A stretch of 52,738 nucleotides of DNA from the NCBI GenBank assembly GCA_003427395.1, contig BFEA01000108.1, forward strand, positions 1,467,979 to 1,520,716, read 5' to 3'. The notes under the pieces were generated by a model that saw only the letters and a program-made list of their open reading frames with translations, searched no databases and was not told the DNA's origin. Below, piece after piece: positions 40,547 to 50,455 of the stretch. The position numbers were made by a program, and so were the translations under genes. Source of the DNA: Chara braunii (Eukaryota > Streptophyta > Charophyceae > Charales > Characeae). How positions within the stretch are numbered: the first letter of the stretch is position 1; each line of letters starts with the position of its first letter.

Positions 40547-41872
40547 CTAAGGAGGAGCAGTGAACCCGGCACGACGAGCACGGTCATAGGCACGCACCAA
40601 CATGCAAGCGTGTTGCAAGTGCTCGAGGGGCTCCCAGGTAGCCTCCTCATCAGGGTAACCCTTCCAACGTACGAGATACTCGACGTGGGGAGGGTTGTCG
40701 TCGGTGACTTGGCGGCCAATGATGTTTGAAATGAGGAATTCCTCGTGGCCATCCACCATGATGGGTGGAGGGCGCTCGTATGGTCGTCCAACGAAACGCT
40801 CAGACGGTCTACGGTAAGGACGCAGTAACGAGACGTGGTAGACATCGTGCACACGAGACTGACGTAGATAGTCGGGCAGCTTCACACGGAAGCTGACCGG
40901 GCTAGAAGCCGTATCAGAACCGACGGCCTGGAGGATGCTGCATGAGTCAAAGAAGCGACGCCGAAACTTGCGAAGCGTGTCCGCTTCGAGCTGTAAGTGG
41001 CGGGCGTCGATAAGCACATCATCACCGACTTTGAATGGATGATCCATTCTCGATCGGTTCGCACGTGCTGTCATGCGAGTCTGGGAAGCGGCTATGTGCT
41101 CATGTGCGGTCTTCATGATCGTAGTCATGTATGCAACCCAATCATCCAGCGCGGGACAACTCGTGTCGGGGTGCAATTGGGATGGTCGGAGGAAGTCCGC
41201 GGGAACACGAGGGTGATAGCCGAGGTCGCAATAGTAAGGCGACATCCTCGTGGCTGGCGGGACGACGTGGTTGTAGGCTATCTCCGCGTGGGCAAGATGG
41301 AGATCCCACTGCTGGTCGTCACGAACAATCTTTCGGAGAATATCTCCGAGAGTCATGTTCGTGATCTCGGTCTGACCATCAATCTGAGGATGGTAAGACG
41401 AGGAGAAGCGGAGCTGAGTGCCGTACACCTCATGGAGCCGTCGCTAGAATCGGCTGGTAAAGCGCGGGTCACGATCAGATATGATGCTCAGAGGTAAGCC
41501 GTGGTCACGCACGACTCGGTCAAACACGATATCGGCGACCTCACGTGCACTAATGGCATAGCGGCACGGAACAAAGCGTGCACGCTTCGTGAAGTGGTCG
41601 ACGACGACCAGAATAGCATCATGACCGCGAGGGGTCGGAGGACGAAGAGGACCGATAAAGTCCATCGAAATGGACTGCCAACGACCCTTAGAGATAGGAA
41701 GAGGCTGGAGCAAACCATAAGGCAAGTGGTTCGCACTGTTCACCTCCTGACAGGTGGGACACTTTGCGACGTAGTCCTTCACAAAGTCCTTGCGCTTCGG
41801 CGAGACGTACAGGCGGCTCAAATGAACCAACATCGATTCTCCACACAGATCGATTGACAAAGCGAGATCCAT
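40547..41872 (-). pseudogene. Ty3/gypsy chromovirus fragment 3: integrase and chromodomain
   Basis: Minus strand. The upstream part (41872-41444) has Cys-Pro-Thr-Cys-Gln (CC half of the zinc finger), Ser-Met-Asp-Phe-Ile-Gly (first Asp) and Ser-Asp-Arg-Asp-Pro (second Asp), and ends in TAG at 41444-41446 where a Trp is expected. In the same frame, from 41443 through the 293-codon open part (41428-40547), it continues with Gly-Gln-Thr-Glu-like Asp-Gly-Gln-Thr-Glu (third residue), the Phe-Lys-Val-Gly-Asp module and a chromodomain (40600-40692, Tyr...Trp-Lys-Gly-Tyr...Trp-Glu-Pro). The triad is intact and only one nonsense change is visible. Gag, protease, RT and the His half of the zinc finger are missing, so it is truncated at about 41845. 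Confidence 0.85.
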
Positions 41873-42321
41873 CGTACCATTTCAAAGAGTTAGCATGGAT
41901 ACGACGCAGCTTGGACCTGCCTCGATTCGTGCAGTTCTTCAGTATGACCGGAGTACATGCGACAACCGAGTTCCGATTCGCCCATAATGCGAATCGAAGG
42001 AGGATATTGGACGAGATATCGACTTTTCTGCGACTTTCTCCCCCAGGAGTCAACCACATCACGGTGAGCGTCTCCTTTAGCGGGGATCTTGCTGGACTCG
42101 GCGAAGGCATTTATACGAGCGTGTTCCAACAACTGCGGTCCTGGGTAGAAGAAATTGTCGGTCACATGGTGGCAGAGGCTCACACGCCCAGGGGATCAGA
42201 TCGTTCAAACGGACACCATCGACGTATATCAAATGTGAGTGTTTCATACCGAGTCGGAGATAGTCCTCCTGGACCTTATCCCCTTTGCGCGGCCCAAATG
42301 AACCAACATCGATTCTCCACA
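41819..42321. repeat. 27-bp direct repeat spaced by 449 bp
   Basis: CAAATGAACCAACATCGATT (first 20 of 27 bases) is identical at 41819-41845 and 42295-42321. The first copy lies exactly where the integrase frame of fragment 3 loses similarity to its family. Confidence 0.85.
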
Positions 42322-42424
42322 TTCAACCTGCCTTCAAACTTCCCTCTCTTCTCACAACCGCTTTCCATTCGCATTTATCCTTCCAGATTGAAGCGATACC
42401 AGTACCAATTGTAGAGGACGAAAG

Positions 42425-43244
42425 GTGGGGGAAGTGGCGCTCAGTTTCTTCCTGATACAGATTGTGTTTCACTGGTCTGAGCAGTCTCAAGAGCTGGACG
42501 AGGAGGAGGAGGTCCCTAAGAACAAGGTCGAGTTGCTGATCATTCAGGCGTGGAGGACAGACACGGAAACGGAGCTGTTGGGAATCTTGTTCAGATCGGC
42601 AGGGCCCGACCATCTTGGACCAGTTACGGGAGAGTTGTTGGTGTTCCTTGTGCAACTCCTCGACGATCTTCCTCTGGACATCATCTCCTGCAGTGATCAG
42701 AGTCCCGCGCATGTCAATCTGGAACGAACGTTGATGCCACAACTGCTATGGACGTGTTGCTCAGAATGCGACAATCAGAACCGCTATTACCCTTCAACGG
42801 ACAAGTACCTGGATACAGAGGAGGTGATCGATCCATATTTTTGGGAAGTGGTTGAATCATTGGTCGTAATCACTAGGGAGAGTGAGGCGGAGGAGAGTGC
42901 CGAATCAGGATCTAGTGATCCCGATTATAGCGAGCATTCGAAGGAGGAATCGGAAGAAAAAACTGAAAAACAAGCAAGTCTCAGCAAGAGAATGCGTGAA
43001 AGGGAAACGGTCTGTCGGTCAGTTGATGAGACCCTTACAACCACCGATACCCGACGACCCCACAGATGATACTAATCCACCCGTAGAAGAGGAAAGATGC
43101 GATGGCAGCGCCGGAGGGGTGGAATCCAGCCGAAGAAGAGCTCGAAGCCCCTCTCCTTCTCACTCCGCCCGCACCACGGTTCGTATACGTCGAGATGCTA
43201 ACGACCGGGCAACGTCACCGATCATTATCTCGTCGTCTCCATGA
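42425..43244 (+). pseudogene. Gag-like fragment of another Ty3/gypsy element
   Basis: Two overlapping frames. The 214-codon frame has Tyr-Tyr-Pro-Ser-Thr-Asp, an acidic Glu/Ser-rich stretch (Ser-Gly-Ser-Ser-Asp-Pro-Asp-Tyr) and Arg-Glu-rich sequence. After a frame change near 43020 the second frame continues with Ser-Arg-Arg-Arg-Ala-Arg-Ser-Pro-Ser-Pro-Ser and Ser-Pro-Ile-Ile. This acidic-then-Arg/Ser pattern resembles the C-terminal part of Gag-related proteins in algal Ty3 elements. No zinc knuckle is seen; the assignment is tentative. Confidence 0.4.
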
Positions 43245-46045
43245 CTACCTTACCTTCCACCCGGTTGAGGGCCACCCACCATTCCCCGGTACTTGGCACC
43301 CTTTCCCTCCTTCCTTGTTCTATCAGTTCTACGTTACTCGTCTCACATCTTTCCTCACCCGACCACCCACTCCCTCATCTCCTCTTTCCGCCTCCATATC
43401 CTCCTTTTCAACATGGCATGGCGAAACTTCAATTATAATGTTGAAGTCTATTGCATGATTATGGGGACGATCCCCGCATGTGACAACCATGTATAGTTTC
43501 GTGTTGCCATCCTACGTACCCTCCGCACCCTTTACCCAGACTACCTCACCTCCATCCCCAACCGCAATCATCGCTTCCAACGCGGCCATCGATTGGTGCG
43601 CTATACTGACATTCCCCTTGGGGTGCGATCACTAGCACGATTCCTCCCTCCGCTCCCCCAATCTCATCCTCCTAGGCTTCCCCCTCCACCCTTCGTCCTG
43701 AGAGTGCCATATCCACCGAGGCAGCAACAACAACAACGATGATCGAGGCAAGGCAGAGTCGGAGAGAGACGTGGATCCGGCAACGGTGAAAGTGCAAGAC
43801 CATGATAGTGTCACCTGGAAGACAACGACACCTTCATAGCTGGGTCGTGACACACTGACATCATGGTCTCCTCCGTTTTTTTCTTCTCGTTCTTCTTCTT
43901 CTTCTTCTGCTTCTTCTGCTTCTTCTTCTTCTTCTCCCCATAACCACAAGCATGATGCATGCAAGCAGGAGCTTGCATAAGATTGGAACCTCCTGGGCGT
44001 CACATATGTGACGATCTATCTTCTCATAGGCGCGAGTTTCTATGTGATTGAACCTTGGCGTGGTCAAATGGGCTTAAGGGTCAATTGCATGAAGGCCCCT
44101 ATTCCTTTTTTTCTTTTGCGAGAGTTTGGTCCCACGGTTGTTGGTGGTGAGTACGCGCCTTAGCGAGCATAGGGATAACGGTTGGCGTAACTTTTTCCTT
44201 CTTTTTGGGAAATTTTGGCAAGGAGCTTTGGCGCGATCATCGCGGAGGGGAATCTTTTTGAATTTTTGAACTCTTTGGAAAGAATGCGGGAGACCGTGTG
44301 GGCACTCAGAATTAGGACTCTAATTAGGCTAGGATTTTGGGGACATCGTACTTTTTCTTTGCAACTGCACGATGCTCCTTACTCGCGCGTGCTTTGCTGC
44401 ACTATGTCCTGCTCTTTATTCCCGCCGCGCCTTAATTCTAATCTCAACTGTAATTTCCTCTTGTTCCTTTCTTGGCGAGTGCAGGTGTAACTGTAATCTT
44501 CTCCCTCTTGGCTTCTCTTCATGTCAAAACATGCAGCCCTTTCCCTTCTACTCATTGGCCAGAGCGGTGCATGACTAGATCGATGCATGGAGAGTGGCTA
44601 CGACCCCCGCGCCGCGGCCCAGGCATGTCGGCTGTAGGCACCTCCTTTCTTTCTCTCTCCCCCTGGCTCAACGCAATCCTGCTAATACACGGCTATCTCG
44701 TGCAAGTGCAGATAGCTTTAAGTTTCGCAAGCGCGACCAAATCACTCTCTAATCTAAACTTGGGGGAGTTAGCACGGTCGAGAGGATCGACTAACGAGTA
44801 TGAGCATGCAAAAAGGTGAGTTCGGAGTTGGGCGATCCGATGAGCTGGTGGCGAGTGTGCGGGGTTGACGTGTGGCCACAACGGACTGTGGAGCACCGGC
44901 AAACCTGGCGTGCATCGGGGTGACATCTCTGGGTGGTTGGTAGGTGCGAGGTGACGAACTGCCTGCATCAGAGTAAGGAGGAAGATGGTGAAGCAGCGAG
45001 AGCGCGTGGGGTGCTAGGGTGTGTAGGGGACTTCTCTCCTGGCCCTCTGGAAATTTTGATTTCAGCTTTAGCCATTTTTGCTTTTGTAATTGCAGACTTC
45101 TGTATGATCGTGTGGATCCCTCCGTTTCTTTGAAGCTCTCTCATACCTTTCCTGTTATGGATGATGTCGTGGGTGATGATTGCGGCCTGATCATCGCAAT
45201 TTGGTATGCATAATTCCTGGACCCTGGTTATGTTGGAAGACTGAACGATTGAAGACCAAGGATGCATGCATAACCGTAGTCCGCCGGAATTGATGGGAAA
45301 TAGCGAAGTTGGTCACCTCAAGTTGCTTTGTGAACGAATCTCATGCCACATGTATACGTTACAGTCAGCCAGTAAAACGGCCCGTCACATGTACGCGCGC
45401 TCGCACAAGTCACCCCCGCCAGGGCCGTATTACGGGGGCACTTCTGCATGGATAGGAACGGCAGCATTACTGTGAATTCGTAGCATGGAATTCGGTGTCC
45501 TTCTTCGATTAACGGACCACGACTACCCTTATTGGGCGTCAGGCTTCGTCTGGCAGCCCTGTACTGAAGCTAAGTATCAGAGCACAATGGGAAAAAACTA
45601 AGACTAAAATTCTAGAAACTACATCAGAAGAAGGATATCAAACAAACAATTCAAAAGTTTGACTTGAACTGGCTGGGGGCAACTCAAGGGAAGGGTCTGG
45701 GTAAGGTGGAATGGCCAGGTGGTGAAGGGATGGAAGAAGCTCTCAACAGAGACTTCCATCTCTGCTTCTGGGACTGGTTCATGCTACAGCCAGGGTCTTC
45801 CCTTAGATCTCCAAATTGTTTTGCAGATCCCTTTCCTCCTTCACAAGTCGCTGTCACAGTGGTGGATTTGCAGTGGTTTGGTAGATAGGGGAAGTGATAC
45901 ACTTTTTCTGAAGGGCTAGGTAGCTTGTTGTTTCTGATGGATCTGGCGGTCGAGTAAGGACTGAAGAGGCGCCACTGCCCCCATTCATGGTCGCTGGGCC
46001 GGATCCCAGCATTTGCTATTGTATCATCTCAACATTGTATTTCAG
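43245..46045. other. No recognisable gene
   Basis: No domain found in any frame. Contains a (GAA/TTC)n-like run at 43882-43937 and, at about 45574-45584, GTATCAGAGCA, a partial match to the initiator-Met primer-binding site of LTR elements. No LTR end is adjacent. Confidence 0.45.
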
Positions 46046-46195
46046 GGGACGCTGGACACGCTTTCCAGCAGGTGTAGCTCCCCACCAATAGACTGGAGCC
46101 CCCTGCAAGACAGGTAGGAGTGCATGCTCGTATCATCACTCCTATCTGTTTCTGCAGGTGTTTTTTTTGAAAAAAAAAAAATTAAAAAAAAAAAG
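46046..46195 (+). mobile_element. S1 repeat, copy d with A tail
   Basis: GGGACGCTGGACACGCTTTC...GGAGC at 46046-46099, stem GCTGGA/TCCAGC, then about 70 bp that includes a TAGGAGTG...CACTCCTA hairpin, then an A-rich tail at 46170-46194. Confidence 0.8.
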
Positions 46196-47071
46196 AACAC
46201 CGCCCTCACCTGAGACCGCCCACGTCAGACTCTGAGGTATATGAGTCCTGCAGGCGCCGTGTGTTGAGCAACTCGATATCCATTGTATTCCTCCCGTACA
46301 CCGCATATGGACCCGTCGTAGGCGCCAAAACCGGCCATCCTGAATACCCGGCCATGAAATCTGCGAACTGAGAAAGCCCCTTTTCGTCCGAACCCCTTGC
46401 ACTTCTGTCCTCGGACACAGGAGATCCCATTACCAACCTGGAACTCCATCCCACTTTCCTAAATCCTGGGCACACCCCCTTTTTTTTGCAACTTCCGGGC
46501 CCGCTCGCATCTCCGATCAGGAAGTCGCGCTGGGCGTGAGGTTGGGCGCCACACACTCACCGCAATTTTACTTTCACAGAAGAGTTCAAAACTTTTGTTG
46601 GCTGGACCTCCTCCCCAGGAAGCTGAAAACTCCCCAACAAGTGGTTTTGTGAAGGGGTCACAAGGACGACCCTATAAAAAACACCAGTAGGAAGTCAGGA
46701 ACTCACCACACTCTTTGGCGGATGAAAAAAGAAACTGGCCAAAAGTTCAGACAGGTTTTCTTTCTGCCAAGTTTGGTGAGTAAGTGCAACCATGCACTTA
46801 CTTGCCAAACTTGGTGGACGGAGTGGAGCGCAAGTAGGCCCGCAGGCACTCAGGCCTTGTTTGCCGCCCCCACCCCACCCCCCTACTCCCCATCTCTGAA
46901 CCTGCAAGGTCCTATCTGAGTCTGGAACCAGTGGCCGGAAAGACGAATCTCCGGGTTACCCACATGATGATTGACATGCGTCTCAGTCATCTCAGTTTTT
47001 TCAGAAAGCATCCTCTAGCAGAAGCCGGGTAGTGGCCCCCGTTTATGATTCTAAGACTTAAAGATGTATCC
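46196..47071. other. No recognisable gene
   Basis: No credible coding sequence. Holds the tight hairpin at 46767-46814. Confidence 0.45.
46767..46814. repeat. 22-bp-arm hairpin, 4-base loop
   Basis: CCAAGTTTGGTGAGTAAGTG + CA pairs with its downstream reverse complement with two mismatches, loop ACCA (46789-46792). Confidence 0.85.
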
Positions 47072-47211
47072 GGGACATTGGACCCGGTTTCCAGCAGGTG
47101 CATCTCCCCACCAATACACTGGATCTACCCGTGGTAGGCCTACTGGAGGAAGTTGCTCTTACCACTCCCCCTAGTAGAGCGAGGCTGGTTGGAAAAAAAA
47201 AAAAAAAAAAA
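47072..47211 (+). mobile_element. S1 repeat, copy e with A tail
   Basis: GGGACATTGGACCCGGTTTC...ACTGGATC at 47072-47125, then about 65 bp containing TTGCTCTTACCACTCCC, which resembles the downstream part of copy g, and an A tail at 47193-47211. Confidence 0.8.
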
Positions 47212-47399
47212 GATTGACGTGTCGAGTCTGATTGCCATGCCGAGGTCTGTAGCCTTTGCCTTGCTAGATGGCAGTGATTGCTACAGAGTGTTACTGTAGC
47301 TTGCGATCTGTGGCGGATGTGCAATACTGGCCAGAATCCGTTTCGACAGTTTGTGACTGGAGGAAGCCGATTCGTATAAATTGCAGTGTAGGTTGAAAT

Positions 47400-47480
47400 G
47401 GGCCCGGTGCGCCAATCGGTGGGCCAATATGTTTTGTAAACAGATTGTAAGTTCGAATCCTACTGCATGCAGAAGCATAA
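47400..47480 (+). other. tRNA-like SINE head
   Basis: GCGCCAATCGGTGGGC resembles an A box and AAGTTCGAATCC (about 47449-47460) is a perfect B box; spacing as in a tRNA gene. Further A-rich sequence follows at 47527-47550, but no clean tail. Confidence 0.5.
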
Positions 47481-48237
47481 CAAGCTCATACGTTTGGGAA
47501 CTACCACCTTAAAGTTTTGTTCTGCTTGAAAAAGAAAAGGAAACAACAGTGGGCCCAGGTCGGATACAGTGTGCGCCGAAACACTGCCAGCAGGGTAAGT
47601 TGAGTTTCAGAGCTGAGCCGCTTGACTGCCAGTCGTCGAAATGCGTCATGATGGATCTGGAACGCTGACAATCAATTGGCTGAAGTGTGAGCTTATCCCT
47701 TTATATTATTATTATTATTATTATTACGACTATTGTTTTGAAATTTGAGCTCATCGTACGCCCAAGGTAGTGGGGGCCATACTTGGAATCTACAAATATT
47801 TTGCCTAGGCAGCAGGGATTGTAGGGTGCTATGATTTGGAAATGGAAAACAAGAGGGAGGGAATGGATGGAGAGAATTGCAGTTGTGTGTCACTTGCATG
47901 GGTTCTTCGTACCCCAAGAAATGAAACTTGTGTGCAAATGGGACCTTGCCCCGGATGCTTGAACTTCTGACAACAATGTCATCTGAGACCTTACAATTGA
48001 GAAGAATGCTCTTTTTTTTTCTTCTTTTTTTTCTTTTTTTACATGCTCACGAGACTCCAATCCTACCACTCCTCTCGATATATCTCCTGGCGCACCCCCA
48101 CTCTTTCTATCTTACCTCATGCGAGGAACACCACTCTCTACTGGAGCAACCTGACCAGACAGCAGAAAGAATGCTCTCAAAGTAACGAGAGTTAAAACCA
48201 ATCACGCGTTTCTTTTCCCTTTAAATTTCCTTAGAAT
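47481..48237. other. No recognisable gene
   Basis: Contains (TTA)n at 47703-47727 and a T-rich run at 48010-48040. No domain in any frame. Confidence 0.45.
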
Positions 48238-48361
48238 GGGCCTCGCTCCACTACTCTCGACATGCACAAAAGACAAAAATCATGGTGATGCATCTTTCCA
48301 TGTTCTAGTGGAAGATTCACTCTCGTTTTGCACATTTCGAGAGTAGTGGAGCGAGAGCCCC
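48238..48361. mobile_element. MITE-like foldback, family M1
   Basis: The left end GGGCCTCGCTCCACTACTCT is matched by the right end (AGAGTAGTGGAGCGAGAGCCC), with further pairing to about 34 bp per arm. Same termini as 21903-22032 but a different middle. Confidence 0.8.
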
Positions 48362-48393
48362 TATATCTGAAACATGTGCTTACAAAAGTCAAG

Positions 48394-48494
48394 AAACAGG
48401 CAATAACTACGGCCGCAGCGGAAAGGACTGGAAAGGAAGGAGGTTAAACAGGCAATAACTACGGCAGCGGAAAGGACAGGAAAGGAAGGAGGTT
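48394..48494. repeat. 52/49-bp tandem duplication in the LINE fragment
   Basis: AAACAGGCAATAACTACGGC at 48394 recurs at 48446. The units are 52 and 49 bp, the second lacking CGC within a GCCGCAGCGG motif. Both encode the start of the LINE fragment. Confidence 0.9.
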
Positions 48495-48562
48495 TTCGGC
48501 TGGGTTCCTTAGATCTCCCCAAACTCCGGAAAGCCCTCAAGCTTATACCATCCCAGAAGCAA

Positions 48563-48768
48563 GCTGCCTTCGTCCCCCGAACATAAAGCATATGCATTGT
48601 AATTGAATACAACTCGTATGATGTGTTCTATTCGAATACAACCCACGTGCGTTCAATTCGAATAGCCCAAAATTTCGAATACAACACACATGCTTTTCAT
48701 TCTATTTTTTTCAAATTTGAAAACTCGAATACAACAAATACGCGTTATGTTCGGGGGAAGAAGGTAGC
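48563..48768. mobile_element. MITE-like element M4 inside the LINE fragment
   Basis: The left terminus GCTGCCTTCGTCCCCCGAAC(ATAA) and the right terminus are inverted repeats of 24 bp with two mismatches. The 206-bp body is AT-rich with repeated ATTCGAATACAAC-type words. Removing it joins Lys-Gln-Ala to Ser-Leu-Met-Trp-Leu, as in the intact LINE. Confidence 0.85.
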
Positions 48769-48906
48769 CTGATGTGGCTGCTGTCTATGCAGGCTACAGC
48801 ATCCTCAACATGGCTGGCTGCCAAAGGCATGGAAATCTTTGAACAGTGCGTGCGCTGTCACTGGGGATGGGAAACTCCAACCCACCTGTGGCTGTACTGC
48901 CCGCTG

Positions 48907-48976
48907 TCTCTGCAAATTTGTTATTTTTATTTTAATTTTATTTTATTTTATTATTATTATTTTCTCTGCAAATTTG
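48907..48976. mobile_element. T-rich insertion with 14-bp target-site duplication
   Basis: TCTCTGCAAATTTG at 48907-48920 is repeated at 48963-48976. Between them are 42 bases made almost only of T with A. Deleting one repeat and the insert restores the LINE frame (Ser-Leu-Gln-Ile-Trp-Asp). Confidence 0.9.
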
Positions 48977-49191
48977 GGACTCAGTCTGGTGGAAGTCACA
49001 CTGGACTACTTTGGCCGGAGATGGCTTCCTATGGACATATGAATTGACGGTTTTCGGCGAGTATACTCAGGATATGTGGCCCTGACTTGTAGAGGGGCTC
49101 TGATGGAAGTGATAAGGAAATCAAGGAATAAAGCCACTTTTGACAGGGAACAATCCTCCTTTGAAAGCCAGATTTCTCTCCTGAAGAGTTT

Positions 49192-49313
49192 GATCCGGCT
49201 CTGTCAGATTTGCTATGTATTTTCATGAGGGACGCTGAGCCCGGTTCTCAGCACGTGCTGCTCCCCGCGAATAGATCGGAGCTTCTCTAAAAAAAAAAAA
49301 AAAAGATCCGGCT
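49192..49313 (+). mobile_element. S1 repeat, copy f, with 9-bp target-site duplication
   Basis: GATCCGGCT at 49192-49200 and 49305-49313 flanks a 104-bp insert (49201-49304) that ends in an A tail. S1 core 49229-49282 (GGGACGCTGAGCCCGGTTCT...CGGAGC), stem GCTGAG/CTCAGC. The insert shows where an S1 unit begins, about 28 bp before GGGAC. It interrupts the LINE frame, which resumes after one duplication. Confidence 0.9.
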
Positions 49314-49400
49314 TTCAATAAGAGCAGACTGGTTATCTTCCAGATATTACCCAACGAAGGGTTTATTCTGGTTCAGACAAACCTGGGCCAAGAAGGAGGG

Positions 49401-49790
49401 GATTTATTATTATTTTTTTTAATAAAATAATAAAAATAAAAATAAAAAATGGTCTGGCCTTCATCACTCCAGAATCTAAATTGAAAATATGCAGCAGGAT
49501 GAAAGGCTTAACATTAACATAGGAGCTGCCGTTGTAGACCCGAGTTAGGGACCTTTTAATACTTGCTTTGTTTGGAATCTTTGGATAGCTTGTACTAGTT
49601 TGACTCTTTGAACTCAGTCCAGCAATTTAAGTAGAGTCTGTTGTTCCATACCTCTGAGTCTACTTTTGACAATTCAAAGCAGATGTTGTTTTAGCCCATG
49701 TACTATATTTTATGCAGATGGTTGTGTTGCTGCTAGCTTGTAGATTGATTCTTTGGACTTACGGTAGAGCTAAGTCCTTTTTAAAACATC
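49401..49790. other. No recognisable gene
   Basis: A T/A-rich run (49402-49449) right after the recognised LINE part, then unassigned sequence. The run might be another nested insertion, but no clean flanking repeat was found. Confidence 0.4.
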
Positions 49791-49994
49791 GGGGTAACTT
49801 CAGTAGAGTCACAAAAAAGAGGAGTTATAAATGTACTATGGGGCAAGATACAGTTTGCAATGGCACTTGGGGCACCGTACCTGGCCAGAAAGCTGGGTTG
49901 TATACTTTGTTCCCTGAACTGCAACTCGAAACTGTATCTTGGCCCGCCATAGTGCAATTATAAATCATTTTTGTGACTCCCGCGTAGTTTCCCC
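49791..49994. mobile_element. MITE-like foldback, family M3
   Basis: The left end GGGGTAACTTCAGTAGAGTC and the reverse complement of the right end GGGGAAACTACGCGGGAGTC are similar, and pairing continues for about 65 bp per arm (both contain GTCACAAAAA, TTATAA and AAGATACAGTTT). 204 bp, no coding capacity. Confidence 0.8.
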
Positions 49995-50321
49995 TAAAAC
50001 TTAACTTTTTATGCAGACCTTTGTGTTGTGTGCCTAGATAGGTAGTATAATATTCTGAGACAGAAGTAGTTATCAGGTAGTGTATAGTATCCCGGTTCAC
50101 AATTGATTTGAGAAGAAGAGTTGAAAGTAACAGAAGTTTAGCAGCAAAAGGCATAGAAGAGAGGTAACTACAGACAGCGGTAGTATATGTTAAGTTGTTT
50201 AAAAAAAAAAAAAAAAAAAAAAAAGTCACTTAAGTGTTATCACCGCAGGTCTGGTCCTTGGCCTCTACAACACCCTGGGCTTTATTAAAAAAAAAAAGAG
50301 TGTTAGGTGGTTCAGACAGGC
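49995..50321. other. No recognisable gene
   Basis: Includes an A run at about 50201-50224. Nothing else is identifiable. Confidence 0.4.
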
Positions 50322-50455
50322 ACTGGAAGCTCGAAAGCGAAAACCGGCTAATGCTGCAGGATAACCCTGGGTTGAATTGCGAGGTCCCCGGCCTCCACTG
50401 AATTGTTGACTTTAAATGGAATTAAAAAACAACAACAACAACAACAACAACATGC
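50322..50455 (+). repeat. S2 repeat, copy 3, with (AAC)n tail
   Basis: The core at about 50345-50400 (AAACCGGCTAATGCTGC, GGATAAC, GGGTTGAATTGCGAGGTCCC) matches S2 in the LINE tail. It is followed by about 30 bp and an (AAC)n run at 50424-50452, a retroposon-like tail. Confidence 0.75.

Larger units (their letters stand above)
48394..49400 (+). pseudogene. LINE ORF2 C-terminal fragment with nested insertions
   Basis: Plus-strand sequence corresponding to the C-terminal part of ORF2 of the LINE at 24418-32385: Ser-Gln-Lys-Gln-Ala before 48563, then Met-Trp-Leu-Leu-Ser, Leu-Ala-Ala-Lys-Gly-Met-Glu, and the zinc finger Cys-Val-Arg-Cys-His-Trp-Gly-Trp...His-Leu-Trp-Leu-Tyr-Cys-Pro. It continues after the insertions to Arg-Ala-Asp-Trp and Phe-Arg-Gln-Thr-Trp-Ala near 49390. 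It is interrupted by M4 (48563-48768), a T-rich insert (48921-48962) and an S1 copy (49201-49304). Related but not identical to the main LINE, so it is an older or different subfamily copy. Confidence 0.85.

Noticed and set aside
40149-40854. 225-codon and overlapping frames
   Set aside because: Same or opposite strand shadows of the integrase/chromodomain frame.
45571-45590. Possible Met-tRNA primer-binding site
   Set aside because: Only about nine matching bases, not preceded by a TG...CA LTR end; kept as a note only.
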